From assembly GCF_900103455.1 (NCBI RefSeq), contig NZ_FNHI01000034.1, positions 1-59,070 on the forward strand: a stretch of DNA of 59,070 nucleotides, read 5' to 3'. The notes below the pieces were generated by a model. The model worked only from the letters and a program-made list of their open reading frames with translations. It was not told the origin of the DNA and did no database searches. The stretch's first letter is position 1. Every line of letters begins with the position of its first letter. Made by a program: the position numbers and the translations under genes. Source of the DNA: Streptomyces wuyuanensis (GTDB taxonomy: Bacteria > Actinomycetota > Actinomycetes > Streptomycetales > Streptomycetaceae). This document shows, piece after piece, positions 35,085 through 43,600 of the stretch.

Positions 35085-36148
35085 ACAACACACCGCGAGC
35101 CAACCCCGGCCCGGTCATGGAGGCCGCCGGAGCCGCTCTGCTCGCCATCGCCTTCGCGCTCGAGGTCCTCCAGCAGCAGCCTCACTGGGTAATGAGGTTC
35201 TCGCTCGGCGCAGCCGTCGTCCTGATCATCGCAGCGGCACTGAGCACTGCCGTCCGGCGGGCATGGCTGGCGGCCCTGAGCGGGCTCGCACTCATACTCG
35301 CCGTGGCGCAACTCGTTCGCATGACCAACGAGCCGCTCCTCAACGGCTTGAACATCGTGCCTCTCCTGCTGATCGGCTCCGCCGCCATGCTGGGCCGCAG
35401 TGCGGTATCGCGCCGCCACCGTCTCGCAAGGGAGCGAGTTCAAGCCCGCAGCGACGGCGAAGAACGAGAACGTCGGCGGTGGGCCCGGGAGTTGCACGAC
35501 GAGACCCTTCAAGAACTGGTCGCCGTCCAGCTCGTTCTCTCCGCCGGCGCCAGCACTGGCCAGTCCAGCGCAATGAAAGAGGCCATCGACCAGGCACAGG
35601 GCCTGATCACGAACCAGATCACGTCCTTGCGGCATCTGATCGTGGAAATGCGGCCTCTCGCCCTCGACCAGCTCGGCCTCGCGGCGGCTCTTGAGACCCT
35701 GTGTCGACGCGCGAAGGAAACCTTCGGAATCGAAGCGGAACTGCGCGTCGGAGCGGACTGGAACCGACTCGAGGACGAAGCGTCGCCAGACGCCCAGGCC
35801 CATATTTACCGCATCGTGCAGGAAGCGGTGAACAACACGGTCAAGCACGCCCATGCCAGGCACCTTCTCGTGGAACTGGCCAGCGACGACCGCACGCTCC
35901 GCGTGACGATCAGGGACGACGGCCGGGGAATGGCCGAGAAGCCTTCCCGTCCCGTCAACCGATCCGCGCATCGTACGGTGGTCTCCACAGGCACCGGGCT
36001 GTCGGCCATGCGCGAGCGTGGCCACCTGTTGAACGGACACCTCAGCGTTGGCTCGATCCCCGGCGAGGGGACCTGCGTCACACTTCTGGTTCCCCGTCAT
36101 ACTCCGCGACGCTCCAGGCACTGGTGGCCCGGTCACCAGGACGCGTGA
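35081..36148 (+). CDS. Sensor histidine kinase (NarL-partner, HisKA_3 type)
   Basis: A 355-aa membrane kinase. Four hydrophobic segments lie at about 14-31, 41-57, 62-78 and 91-104, with almost no extracellular loop, so it may sense membrane or intramembrane stress. The dimerisation/phosphoacceptor box is RRRWARELHDETLQEL (His139). The ATPase domain has an N box EAVNNTVKHAHA and G box IRDDGRGM followed by TGLSAMRERGHLLNGHL. It phosphorylates the response regulator encoded just upstream. The signal is unknown. Confidence 0.92.
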   Translation: MNNTPRANPGPVMEAAGAALLAIAFALEVLQQQPHWVMRFSLGAAVVLIIAAALSTAVRRAWLAALSGLALILAVAQLVRMTNEPLLNGLNIVPLLLIGSAAMLGRSAVSRRHRLARERVQARSDGEERERRRWARELHDETLQELVAVQLVLSAGASTGQSSAMKEAIDQAQGLITNQITSLRHLIVEMRPLALDQLGLAAALETLCRRAKETFGIEAELRVGADWNRLEDEASPDAQAHIYRIVQEAVNNTVKHAHARHLLVELASDDRTLRVTIRDDGRGMAEKPSRPVNRSAHRTVVSTGTGLSAMRERGHLLNGHLSVGSIPGEGTCVTLLVPRHTPRRSRHWWPGHQDA

Positions 36149-36229
36149 CTCAGGAGGGTGCCAGGCGGTCGGCGAGGGGGCTACGTCGTCATGGAAGGTC
36201 GTCTCCCAGGGGAGGGTCTGTACGGTGAG

Positions 36230-37860
36230 CGGCCCTGTCTCACATTCGGTGGTGACGGAGAGTGCTGCTATCCGAGGAGGATGCGGTGGCGGAGCAGGGT
36301 GAAGCCTGCTCGTCCGTGCATCTGACGCGCGATCCGCTTGGTCTTGGTGTTGACGCCCTCGGTGGGGCCGTTGCTGTACGGAAGCGTGAGTGCGGCGTTG
36401 ACGGCGTCACGGTCTCGTTCCAGCCCCCGTGTGAAGGCATGCAGATGGGGCAGGTCGGCTGCTCGGACTTGAGCGATCCAGCGTGTGAGCGCGTCGGCAT
36501 TGTCGACGTGCGGCGTGAGGAGCGGGGCGAAGTCTTCGATGCCGGTGGCCAGTTGGGTCATTTCGGGGCAGGCGGCGGTGAGCTTGGCCAGGAGCTCGTG
36601 TTGCTCGACCTTGAGGTTGTCGAGCCTGGTCAGCACCATCCGGGCGAGCCTGCGCGGGGAGACGTGGCTGCGGTCGGCGTCCGCACGGCCCTGGTTGATG
36701 TACTTGTGCAGGAGATTCAGGCAGCCCGTGAAGCCGAGGGCCTTGATCTCCTCGAAGAGGTGCTTCACGGGGACGGAGGGGTCCTCGGCACGGCGTTTAT
36801 GCAGGTGTTCACGGTAGGGGTCGACGAGGCTGGCACGGTACTTCGGGACGCGGAGCATGCGCTCGGGCCGATCGGCGCGGGCGTAGCGTTTGACGGTGTT
36901 CAGGGCCAGTTGCAGGCGGCGGGCGCATTCGAGCAGGCCCACGCCCTTCTTGAGCAGGCCGTGGACCTGGTGCCAGCGTTCGAGGGTGGTCTGGGCGCGG
37001 GGCCCGTCGTAGATCGGCGCGTCCAGCACGGTGGCCCAGCAGGTGCTGTGCGCCTTGACCTCGCTCAGGGCGGCTTCGCACAGGTTCTTCCACACATGCC
37101 ACCGGTCCGCGACCTGCACCGCGTCGGGCAGGGCGCGCCGGATCGCCTCGGCGTAGGTCGCGGAGCCGTCACGGCACACGACCTCGACGCCTGGATGTTC
37201 GCGCAGCCATACTTCCAGAGTGTCGGCGGTGCGGTCGGGCAGCACATCGATCCGCTCGTGGGTCTCGGCGTCGATGATCACGGTGGCATAGCGGTGGCGC
37301 CGGCGCAGAGCGAAGTCGTCGACGCCGATCACCCGGGGCACCCGGCCGGTTGGCAGCGGGATCCGCAGCAGGGTGCGCAGGGCCGTGTGACGCGACAGGC
37401 TCACCGCGAGTATCGCCAGCAAACGTGTCCCCGCCCGGCCCGCTAACTCCTTGACCACGGCCTTGACTTGCCTGGTCAGGCGGACGGTTCGCCGCTGATA
37501 TCGGTCCAGCACTCCGCACACTTGCTCGCGGAAGGTGTGGCGGCAGCCGCGCGTGGGACACACCAGACGCCGCACCCGCACACGGACCACCACCCGTCGT
37601 TCATCGACCGGCACGTCGGCCACCATCCTCCAGTGATAGCCGTGCACGCGTTCCGACGGGGCCCCGCACACCGGGCAGGCCGCAGTGTCCCGCGGTGTCC
37701 GTGCCCGCACCAGGATCCGCTCACCTTCGTCAGCCACATCCTCGATGACCAGCGGCGACAAGCCCGAGAACACCGTCTGGACAAGCTCGTTGAAATCCTT
37801 CACGTGAATGTCAACGAGCCCTCACGACGCTCCGTCACCACCGAATGTGAGACAGGGCCG
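36230..37860 (-). mobile_element. ISL3-family insertion sequence
   Basis: Inverted repeats of 31 bp, perfect, lie at 36230-36260 (starting CGGCCCTGTCTCACATTCGG) and 37830-37860. They enclose one transposase gene. The usual 8-bp target duplication is not seen: the flanks differ (ACGGTGAG versus TTCGCTAC), which suggests a deletion or recombination at one side after insertion. Confidence 0.9.
36268..37803 (-). CDS. ISL3-family transposase
   Basis: A full-length 511-aa transposase. The N-terminal zinc-binding part has TAACPVCGAPSERVHGYHW and RRLVCPTRGCRHTFREQ. The DDE core follows with VIGVDDFALRRRHRYA (Asp), EVVCRDGSATYAEAIR (Asp) and the Glu in SNGPTEGVNTKTKRIARQM. A helix-turn-helix insertion (GVGLLECARRLQLALNTVK) lies between. 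The gene fills the element between the inverted repeats. The stop is 8 bp from the left repeat. It is probably active. Confidence 0.95.
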   Translation of the reverse strand: MKDFNELVQTVFSGLSPLVIEDVADEGERILVRARTPRDTAACPVCGAPSERVHGYHWRMVADVPVDERRVVVRVRVRRLVCPTRGCRHTFREQVCGVLDRYQRRTVRLTRQVKAVVKELAGRAGTRLLAILAVSLSRHTALRTLLRIPLPTGRVPRVIGVDDFALRRRHRYATVIIDAETHERIDVLPDRTADTLEVWLREHPGVEVVCRDGSATYAEAIRRALPDAVQVADRWHVWKNLCEAALSEVKAHSTCWATVLDAPIYDGPRAQTTLERWHQVHGLLKKGVGLLECARRLQLALNTVKRYARADRPERMLRVPKYRASLVDPYREHLHKRRAEDPSVPVKHLFEEIKALGFTGCLNLLHKYINQGRADADRSHVSPRRLARMVLTRLDNLKVEQHELLAKLTAACPEMTQLATGIEDFAPLLTPHVDNADALTRWIAQVRAADLPHLHAFTRGLERDRDAVNAALTLPYSNGPTEGVNTKTKRIARQMHGRAGFTLLRHRILLG

Positions 37861-38117
37861 TTCGCTACACAGACCCAGCAGGGGAAGCACCGCCGGCCGC
37901 GGTCTTCGCGTACGGCAAGCCGCGGCCGGTACCGCCGGCGGTCCCGCAGACGGAACGCGCCCTGGCGAGGCGCTCAACGACCGGGCCCGTCCGAAACCTC
38001 TGACACAGCGCTCGGGCGCGGCCGACAGGGTCGCGCCCGAGACCACAGTGTGCACGCCGATACAGACCGCCCCCGGCAACGGTCTGGAAGGGTCCCCAAT
38101 GCCCCCAGGCGGCCCGG
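37861..38117. other. Intergenic region after the ISL3 element
   Basis: It contains the 38011-38041 hairpin and no supported ORF. Confidence 0.35.
38011..38041. terminator. Hairpin downstream of the small membrane-protein genes
   Basis: CTCGGGCGCG (38011-38020) pairs perfectly with 38032-38041 across an 11-nt loop. It lies about 80 bp past the stop of the 38118-38282 minus-strand gene and could end that transcript. Confidence 0.5.
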
Positions 38118-38282
38118 TCAGTCCAACTGGAGCAGGGAGGCGACGACACACACGACCGTGGCGAGCACGCAGCCGATGCGCCACGGCGTCGTCCTGCCGC
38201 CGGGAGCCTTCAGCAGACCGGCAAACGCAGCAACGCCACCGCCCACCTGCCAGTAGGTAGAGGCGTCAGTGGCGGCGATCAC
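38118..38282 (-). CDS. Tiny membrane protein, second of a pair
   Basis: A 54-aa protein from GTG 38282 to TGA 38118-38120: two hydrophobic segments (WQVGGGVAAFAGLLKAPG and IGCVLATVVCVVASLLQLD) around a basic loop (GGRTTPWR). The start codon directly abuts the stop of the 38283-38435 gene (TGAGTG), so the two are translated together. No homology recognised. It is supported by codon use, topology and coupling. Confidence 0.55.
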   Translation of the reverse strand: MIAATDASTYWQVGGGVAAFAGLLKAPGGRTTPWRIGCVLATVVCVVASLLQLD

Positions 38283-38435
38283 TCATCTCCGGCACGCCGA
38301 GTCCACGCAATAGTCGAACGCGGCCGTCAGGTGCGGCTGGTACCAGATGTACACCGCCACCTGCCCAAGAAGCAGCGCGGCAACCACCAGCAGCCACTTC
38401 CGGTCCCCACGCGATATACCGTCATCCGATGCCAT
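38283..38435 (-). CDS. Tiny membrane protein, first of a pair
   Basis: A 50-aa protein from ATG 38435 (MASDDGISRGDRKW) with one clear membrane helix (LLVVAALLLGQVAVYIWY) and a short tail with two Cys (AAFDYCVDSACRR) that would face outward and could form a disulfide. It lies divergent from the TAG-interrupted gene at 38491. No family recognised. A small single-pass accessory subunit is plausible. Confidence 0.6.
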   Translation of the reverse strand: MASDDGISRGDRKWLLVVAALLLGQVAVYIWYQPHLTAAFDYCVDSACRR

Positions 38436-38490
38436 ACGCCGAACCCTAACCAGACCCCGACACCCAACCTCAAAGGAGTGCGTAGACCTC

Positions 38491-38907
38491 ATGGCCAGCG
38501 GCGGGCATATGGGCGCTCAGGCGCTCGCCGCGAGCGTCTCGGACCCCGCGTATCGCGCCGTCTGGCGGGCGGAACCCGAGCTCAATGGCGGCAAGAGCTG
38601 GAGTTACGCCGGAGTGGCCAGCCGACTGCCCGAGATCGACGACGAGGAAACCGTGATCGAGTTCCGGCAGGCGTGTGTCTTCGGGCCCTTCGTGAAGGCG
38701 TGCGAGAGTTTCTGGGAACCCCCGGTGCCCACGGCGTTCAACCGTCACGCGACCGTCCATACGGCCGGTCCGACGTAGTACACGGTGGCCAATGCGCTGA
38801 CGGGGCTGATGCTGGCGGTGAGCATCGTGCGGGAGCTGGAGACGGGGAATCTCTTCGCCGACTTCCACGACTCACTGCCACAGGCAAGATGGGGCAGTCC
38901 CACGTAA
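38491..38907 (+). pseudogene. Unknown gene interrupted by an in-frame TAG stop
   Basis: From ATG 38491 (AAAGGAG upstream) the frame encodes a ~138-aa soluble protein (RAVWRAEPELNGGKSWSY, ETVIEFRQACVFGPFVKA, FNRHATVHTAGPT) until TAG at 38776-38778. It then continues in the same frame with equally good codon use (YTVANALTGLMLAVSIVREL, ETGNLFADFHDSLPQARW) to TAA 38905-38907. A single CAG-to-TAG change explains this. It is probably a pseudogene. I do not recognise the family. Confidence 0.65.
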
Positions 38908-39209
38908 CGTGCGATGGAAGCAGGGCCGACGGCCCGCGGTCCTGTCAACGCGGGCGCGCCACCAGCGACCGTACGGCTTGATGGGCGGGACCGCTCGTTG
39001 GCCGGTCAGCGGCTACTGCGCCAGCGGGATCGCCGATCAGAGCGTCACCATTCCGCTGCGGCACCTTCGCTGACCCCCACACGCCGGATGATGCTGCCCG
39101 CGCCAACTCCCCTGGGGGACCCTCACGCGCATCCACGCCGCCGCGCTAACCGCCGTCGCCCTGGCCGCCCTCACCAGCCGCTCCGCGCGCAGCGCCCACA
39201 GCAAGCCGA
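38908..39209. other. Degenerate region before the IS3 relic
   Basis: Low-complexity GC-rich sequence with several overlapping frames and no supported ORF. It probably includes decayed IS3 sequence downstream of the orfA fragment. Confidence 0.3.
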
Positions 39210-39420
39210 CCCTCGACCCTGCGAGCCAACCCTTGATGTTGTCCGGAATCGGCCCTTCGTCGACCGCATCCTGCTTGACCCAATTCCGCAGTCCCTCGGC
39301 GCCGACCCCGAGCTCCCTGGACACCTCTGTGACGGTCCTCCTGGAGGAGTGCACGAGCGCGACCGCGTTCCGTTTGAATTCTCCCGTGTACCGCCTGCTG
39401 CGGTTGCTCTTGCTTCCCAC
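39210..39420 (-). pseudogene. IS3-family OrfA relic
   Basis: From GTG 39420 the frame reads SKSNRSRRYTGEFKRNAVA, then TVTEVSRELGVGAEGLRNW and VKQDAVDEG, the helix-turn-helix and leucine-region start of an IS3/IS911-type OrfA. Similarity ends around 39210 and orfB is missing. Upstream at about 39421-39472 is a sequence that may be the element's left end. Dead fragment. Confidence 0.8.
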
Positions 39421-39553
39421 CTGGCACTACTTCCTCTGGAACCTCACGACCCAGTCTCCAGGTGTCCGCGATCAAGGGGAAGCTTCAGTGGGCCCTTCCA
39501 GCTCTACTGGTCCGGGTGTCGAGCGTCCGCCTGCTCCGTGCGGCCTGATGGGG

Positions 39554-40636
39554 TCACTGGAAGCTGAGACGGTGTGGGTGGGTGGGGTCGGTCGGGCAGG
39601 TGTGGATGCGCATCTGGCCACGGCCGAGATAGACCCCGACGGGATCGATGACTCCCGGGTCGTCGGCGGCGGCGTGGTCCTCGATGGGCAGCCAGCTCCG
39701 TGAGCTGCCGTCGCACTCCCATTTGTCGACGGTGAGCAGCGGCGGCATTGCGGTCCCGCACTGGGCGCAGTCGACGGGCGCTGGGTCGGTCAGGTGCCAG
39801 GAGGCGTAGCCGCCGACTTTCCAGCCGGGGGCGATGGAGAGATCGCTCATGTAGTCGATCTCGTCCGGTTGCTCAGCGCGGGCGGCGCTCATGGCTGCTT
39901 CGTACTCCTCGTAGGTGGCGTAGCTCGGCGGAGCTGAGGAGTCGTGGGCGTCCTCGGCGTCTTCCTCGTCGAGGAGGCCGTCTTCCCACTCGGCGATCTC
40001 GTCCTGGAGGTCCTCGCTCAGCAGGCCGAGGTACTCGTGTTCCACGACCTGTTCCGGGTGGAGGACGCACATGGTCGGGACGCACTCCTCGCGGCCGGCG
40101 ACCGGCGGTTCGGGCTGCGTCGTCAGTACGGTGCCGACATCCTCTGCACGCCGCCACTTGAGGACCACGTCGATCGTGCGGTCCGGGCCGTGTACCTCGA
40201 AGGGGCACCAGAACACTTGGAGCAGGTCGCATCCGTCGGGTCCGACGAGGTCCGGCACGTCCCGCGCGTAGAGCTGGGCAACGGCCAGGAGCGGCAGCGG
40301 GTCGGCATCGCCCAGATCCGGGACGTGGAGGCCGGAGGCCATGCCGTCCAGGACCAGCCGCTCCTCCTCGGTGTAGTCCCGTCCTCGCGCCTCCTCCTGG
40401 ATGCGCCGCCGCAGGCGCACGTCGGACAGGAGGTGGCCCGTGCCCTTGGGGTGGACCGCGGTGCAGACCGGCCACGGTTCGTCGGCCGGCCACAGCAGCG
40501 GTCCGGCGAGCGAGCTCTCCTGCGGCTTGGGCGCGCCGGGGCGTGGGTGCAGCCGTGTCGCGGTCCGCCGGTGGGCGGCGAGTGCGGGGAAGACCGCCTC
40601 GATGTCGACGGGGCGCGGTGGCGTGGTGCGGGTCAT
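39554..40636 (-). CDS. DUF1963-like probable immunity protein for the RHS endonuclease toxin
   Basis: A 360-aa soluble, acidic protein without a signal peptide. The start is ATG 40636 (MTRTTPPRPVDIEAVFPAL). It shows the DUF1963/YwqG-type layout: PLAGPLLWPADEPWPVC-like N-terminus, LLAVAQLYARDVPDL, LLQVFWCPFEVHGPD in the middle, and a C-terminal Cys/His-rich end (VDCAQCGTAMPPLL, HTCPTDPTHPHRLSFQ). Many DUF1963 genes sit beside RHS toxins and act as immunity proteins. It follows the toxin gene by 33 bp on the same strand. The immunity role is inferred from position and family. Confidence 0.75.
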   Translation of the reverse strand: MTRTTPPRPVDIEAVFPALAAHRRTATRLHPRPGAPKPQESSLAGPLLWPADEPWPVCTAVHPKGTGHLLSDVRLRRRIQEEARGRDYTEEERLVLDGMASGLHVPDLGDADPLPLLAVAQLYARDVPDLVGPDGCDLLQVFWCPFEVHGPDRTIDVVLKWRRAEDVGTVLTTQPEPPVAGREECVPTMCVLHPEQVVEHEYLGLLSEDLQDEIAEWEDGLLDEEDAEDAHDSSAPPSYATYEEYEAAMSAARAEQPDEIDYMSDLSIAPGWKVGGYASWHLTDPAPVDCAQCGTAMPPLLTVDKWECDGSSRSWLPIEDHAAADDPGVIDPVGVYLGRGQMRIHTCPTDPTHPHRLSFQ

Positions 40637-40669
40637 GCGGGAGTCCTCCAAGGCTGTTCGGCGTCGATG

Positions 40670-43600
40670 CTATATGCCGGTTCGGACGTTGCCGGCGGGG
40701 TTCTCCAGGCTGTGGGAGAAGCTGAAGCCCTTGTTGCCGAACGCGGTGAATTCGATTCGGATCGGAATGGGGTTGGTACCTGCGTAGATCGGCTTGATGT
40801 GGTACTGGACCACCTCCTTGTTCTTGGTCACCTGATCGAAGATGACCTGCTCCACCTGGTCGCGTTGGTCCGGCGAGTTCGTCGGATTGTTGGTCTGCGT
40901 GACCAGGTTGTGCCAGGCGAGGCGGCCCTTGCCGGCGCCGCCCAGGCGGTCGGCGAGGAGGTGGCCGCGGGCTTCGTTGAAGGCGTTGCCGTCGCCGCGC
41001 CAGCCCGGTGGCTTGAGTCTGCCGGCCTCCGTACCCTTCTTCGCGTCGATGATCTCGGGCCGCAGGCAGGCGTGGACGCCGGTGGGACGGCCGAGATGGT
41101 CCAGCTTGCCGTAGCGGATGGAGCCGTCCCAGTCGTAGGCGTCCATCTTGCATCGCTTGGGCGCGAGGCCCAGGGGGTCGGTCCATGCCCAGGGATTGAC
41201 GACGTATGTCGAGGGGTTGGGGGCCGGGGCGAGACCGAGGGGGTCGGGGCTGGTGAATCGGGCGGTGTCGGGGTCGTAGTGGCGGAAGTAGTTGTAGTGG
41301 AGGCCGGTTTCGGGATCGGAGTACTGGCCGGGGAAGCGCAGGGGGGTGTAGGCGGTGGCCGAGGTGTTCCAGCCGGTGGTGCCCCAGCAGGTGGACCGGC
41401 TGCGCCAGGCGGTCTTTCCCTCTGCTGAGAGGAGTTCGGTGGGGGTGCCGACCAGGTCGGTGAGGATGGCGAAGAAGCGGGCGTCGACCTCGTCGTCGCC
41501 CCTCATACGGCGTTCGTACTGGGTCAGCGGGCGGTGGCCCTCGTACTCCCAGGTGAGGATGGTTCCGGCGGTCTCGTCGTACTGCTCGATCAGCAGCGGC
41601 CCGTCCCACGTGAACCGGATGGTCTCCGCGATCGTGGTGCCGTCGGCAGCCATGCGGTGCTTGGCGCTGCGACGGCCGAGCGCGTCGTAGGTGTAGGTCC
41701 ACCGGGTGTCGTCGGGTGTGGTGCAGGAGACCAGCCGGTCCTCGGCGTCGTAGGCGTAGCGCCAAACGTCGGGCTTGTGCGACAGGCGAGTGCGGCGACG
41801 GACGGTGACGCGGCCAGCGGCGTCGTGCTCGTAGTGGACGGCGCCGGCGGATATCAGACGTGTGCCCTCGTAGGAGCGAGCACCGCGGGCCTCGACATGT
41901 CCGGCGGCCTCAGGCCAGTGGGCGGAAGTCTGGTTGCCGGCACCGTCGTAGGCGTAGCTCTCCGACCAGCCGGGTCCCTCGACGGCGAGCGGCCTGCCCA
42001 ACGGGTCCAGGGTGATGTGGCGGTCACGGACGGGGCGGCCTGCGGAGTGCTCGGTGAGGGTGACGGGGTAGCCGTCGGGCCGGTAGCCGTATGACCGGGC
42101 GCTCAAGGGCTCGGGTGAACCGGTCGCGGTCAGTGTCTGCTCGACGGGCCTGCCGAGCCGGTCCCAGACGGTGGACAGGCCGGTGGCCGTCTCCTGGGTC
42201 CTCCACGTCCGGGTGAGTTCGCGGCCCAGGTGGTCGTGGGTGAAGGCCAGGGCGTGGCCGCCGGTGGTCAGCGAGATCCGGTCCCCTGCGGCGTTGTAGG
42301 CGAGATGGGTGACGGCGCCGGTGGGGGTGATACGGGCGGTGCGGCGGCCTGACGCGTCGTAGGAGTGGCGCAGGGTGCGCCCGTCGACGGTTTCGGCGAG
42401 CGGACGGCCGAGGGAGTCCCGTTCGATGGTGAGAGTGGACGTGGCGGTGCGGGCCTCGACGAGCGCGCCGGCGCGGTCGTAGGCGTAGCGGGTGACAGCG
42501 CCGTCGGCGTCACGCTCCACCAGCCGGTCCAGCGCGTCCCAGGCGTACGAGACGGTCTGGCCCAGCGGTGTGGTGCGCCTGGTCAGCCGGTTCGCGGCGT
42601 CGTAGCCGTAGGTGAGGGAGCGGTCGTCGAAGTCCGTTTCGGCGACCAGCCGGCCGGCCGCGTCGTAGCGGTAGTGCCACTTCTGCCCGAGCGGGTTGGT
42701 CACCTGAAGGAGCCGCAGCTCCGTGTCGTAGCGCAGCTCGTGGCGGGTGCCGTCCGGCGCGATGTGGGCGAGTGGCTTGTCGAAGTGGCCGTACTCGGTG
42801 GCCCAGAGGTTGCCGGCGGCGTCTGTGTACGCCGTGCAGTTGCCCTCCGCGTCCCACGTCCATTCCTCGCGCGTGCCGTCTGCGGCTGTCCGGGTGCGCA
42901 GCCGGTCGTCGTGGTCCCAGACGTATTCGTCGCGGCCGCCGAGGGGATCGGTGATGGTGAGGGGGCGGCCCCGGTGGTCGCGTTCGACACGAGTGGTCCC
43001 GCCCCGGGCATCGGTGATCTCCAACGGGAGGCCGGCGCGGTCGGAGTGGATTTGGATTGTGGCATTGAGAGGGTCGGTGACGGAGGCGACGGCGCCGGTG
43101 CGATCGTGGGTGAAGTGGGTGGTCGCCCCGTCGGGGCCCGCGGTGGAGGTGACGTTGCCTCGCTCGTCGAAGGTCTGCCGCCAGCTCGTGCCGTCGACGG
43201 TGGTCACTTCCAGGGGGTGGTTGCGCTCGTCGTAGCGGGCGGTCGCCGTGCTGCCGTCGGGCAACAGCACGTGTACGAGATTCCCGGCCTCGTCGTAGGT
43301 CAGTTCGGTGGTGCGGCCGAGGGGATCGGTTCGGGTGAGGGGGCGGTCGTACGCGTCCCAGGTGAAATGGGTGGTGTGGCCCAACGGGTCGGTCTCGGCG
43401 ACCATTTGGAGCCGGTCGTTGAGTACCATGACGGTGGTGGCACCGGTCGAGTCCGTGTAGCGGGTGATGCGGTGGCCGGTGTCGGGGTGGACGTCGTAGG
43501 CGAACCTCGAGGACAGGATGCCGTCGGGGCCGACGGTGCCCGCGACCCGACCCTGGGCGTCGTACGTGTACTGGAAGGTCGCACCGTTGCGGTCGGTCCA

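Noticed and set aside
36262..37446. 394-aa plus-strand ORF over the ISL3 transposase
   Set aside because: Antisense of a full-length transposase with zinc and DDE motifs.
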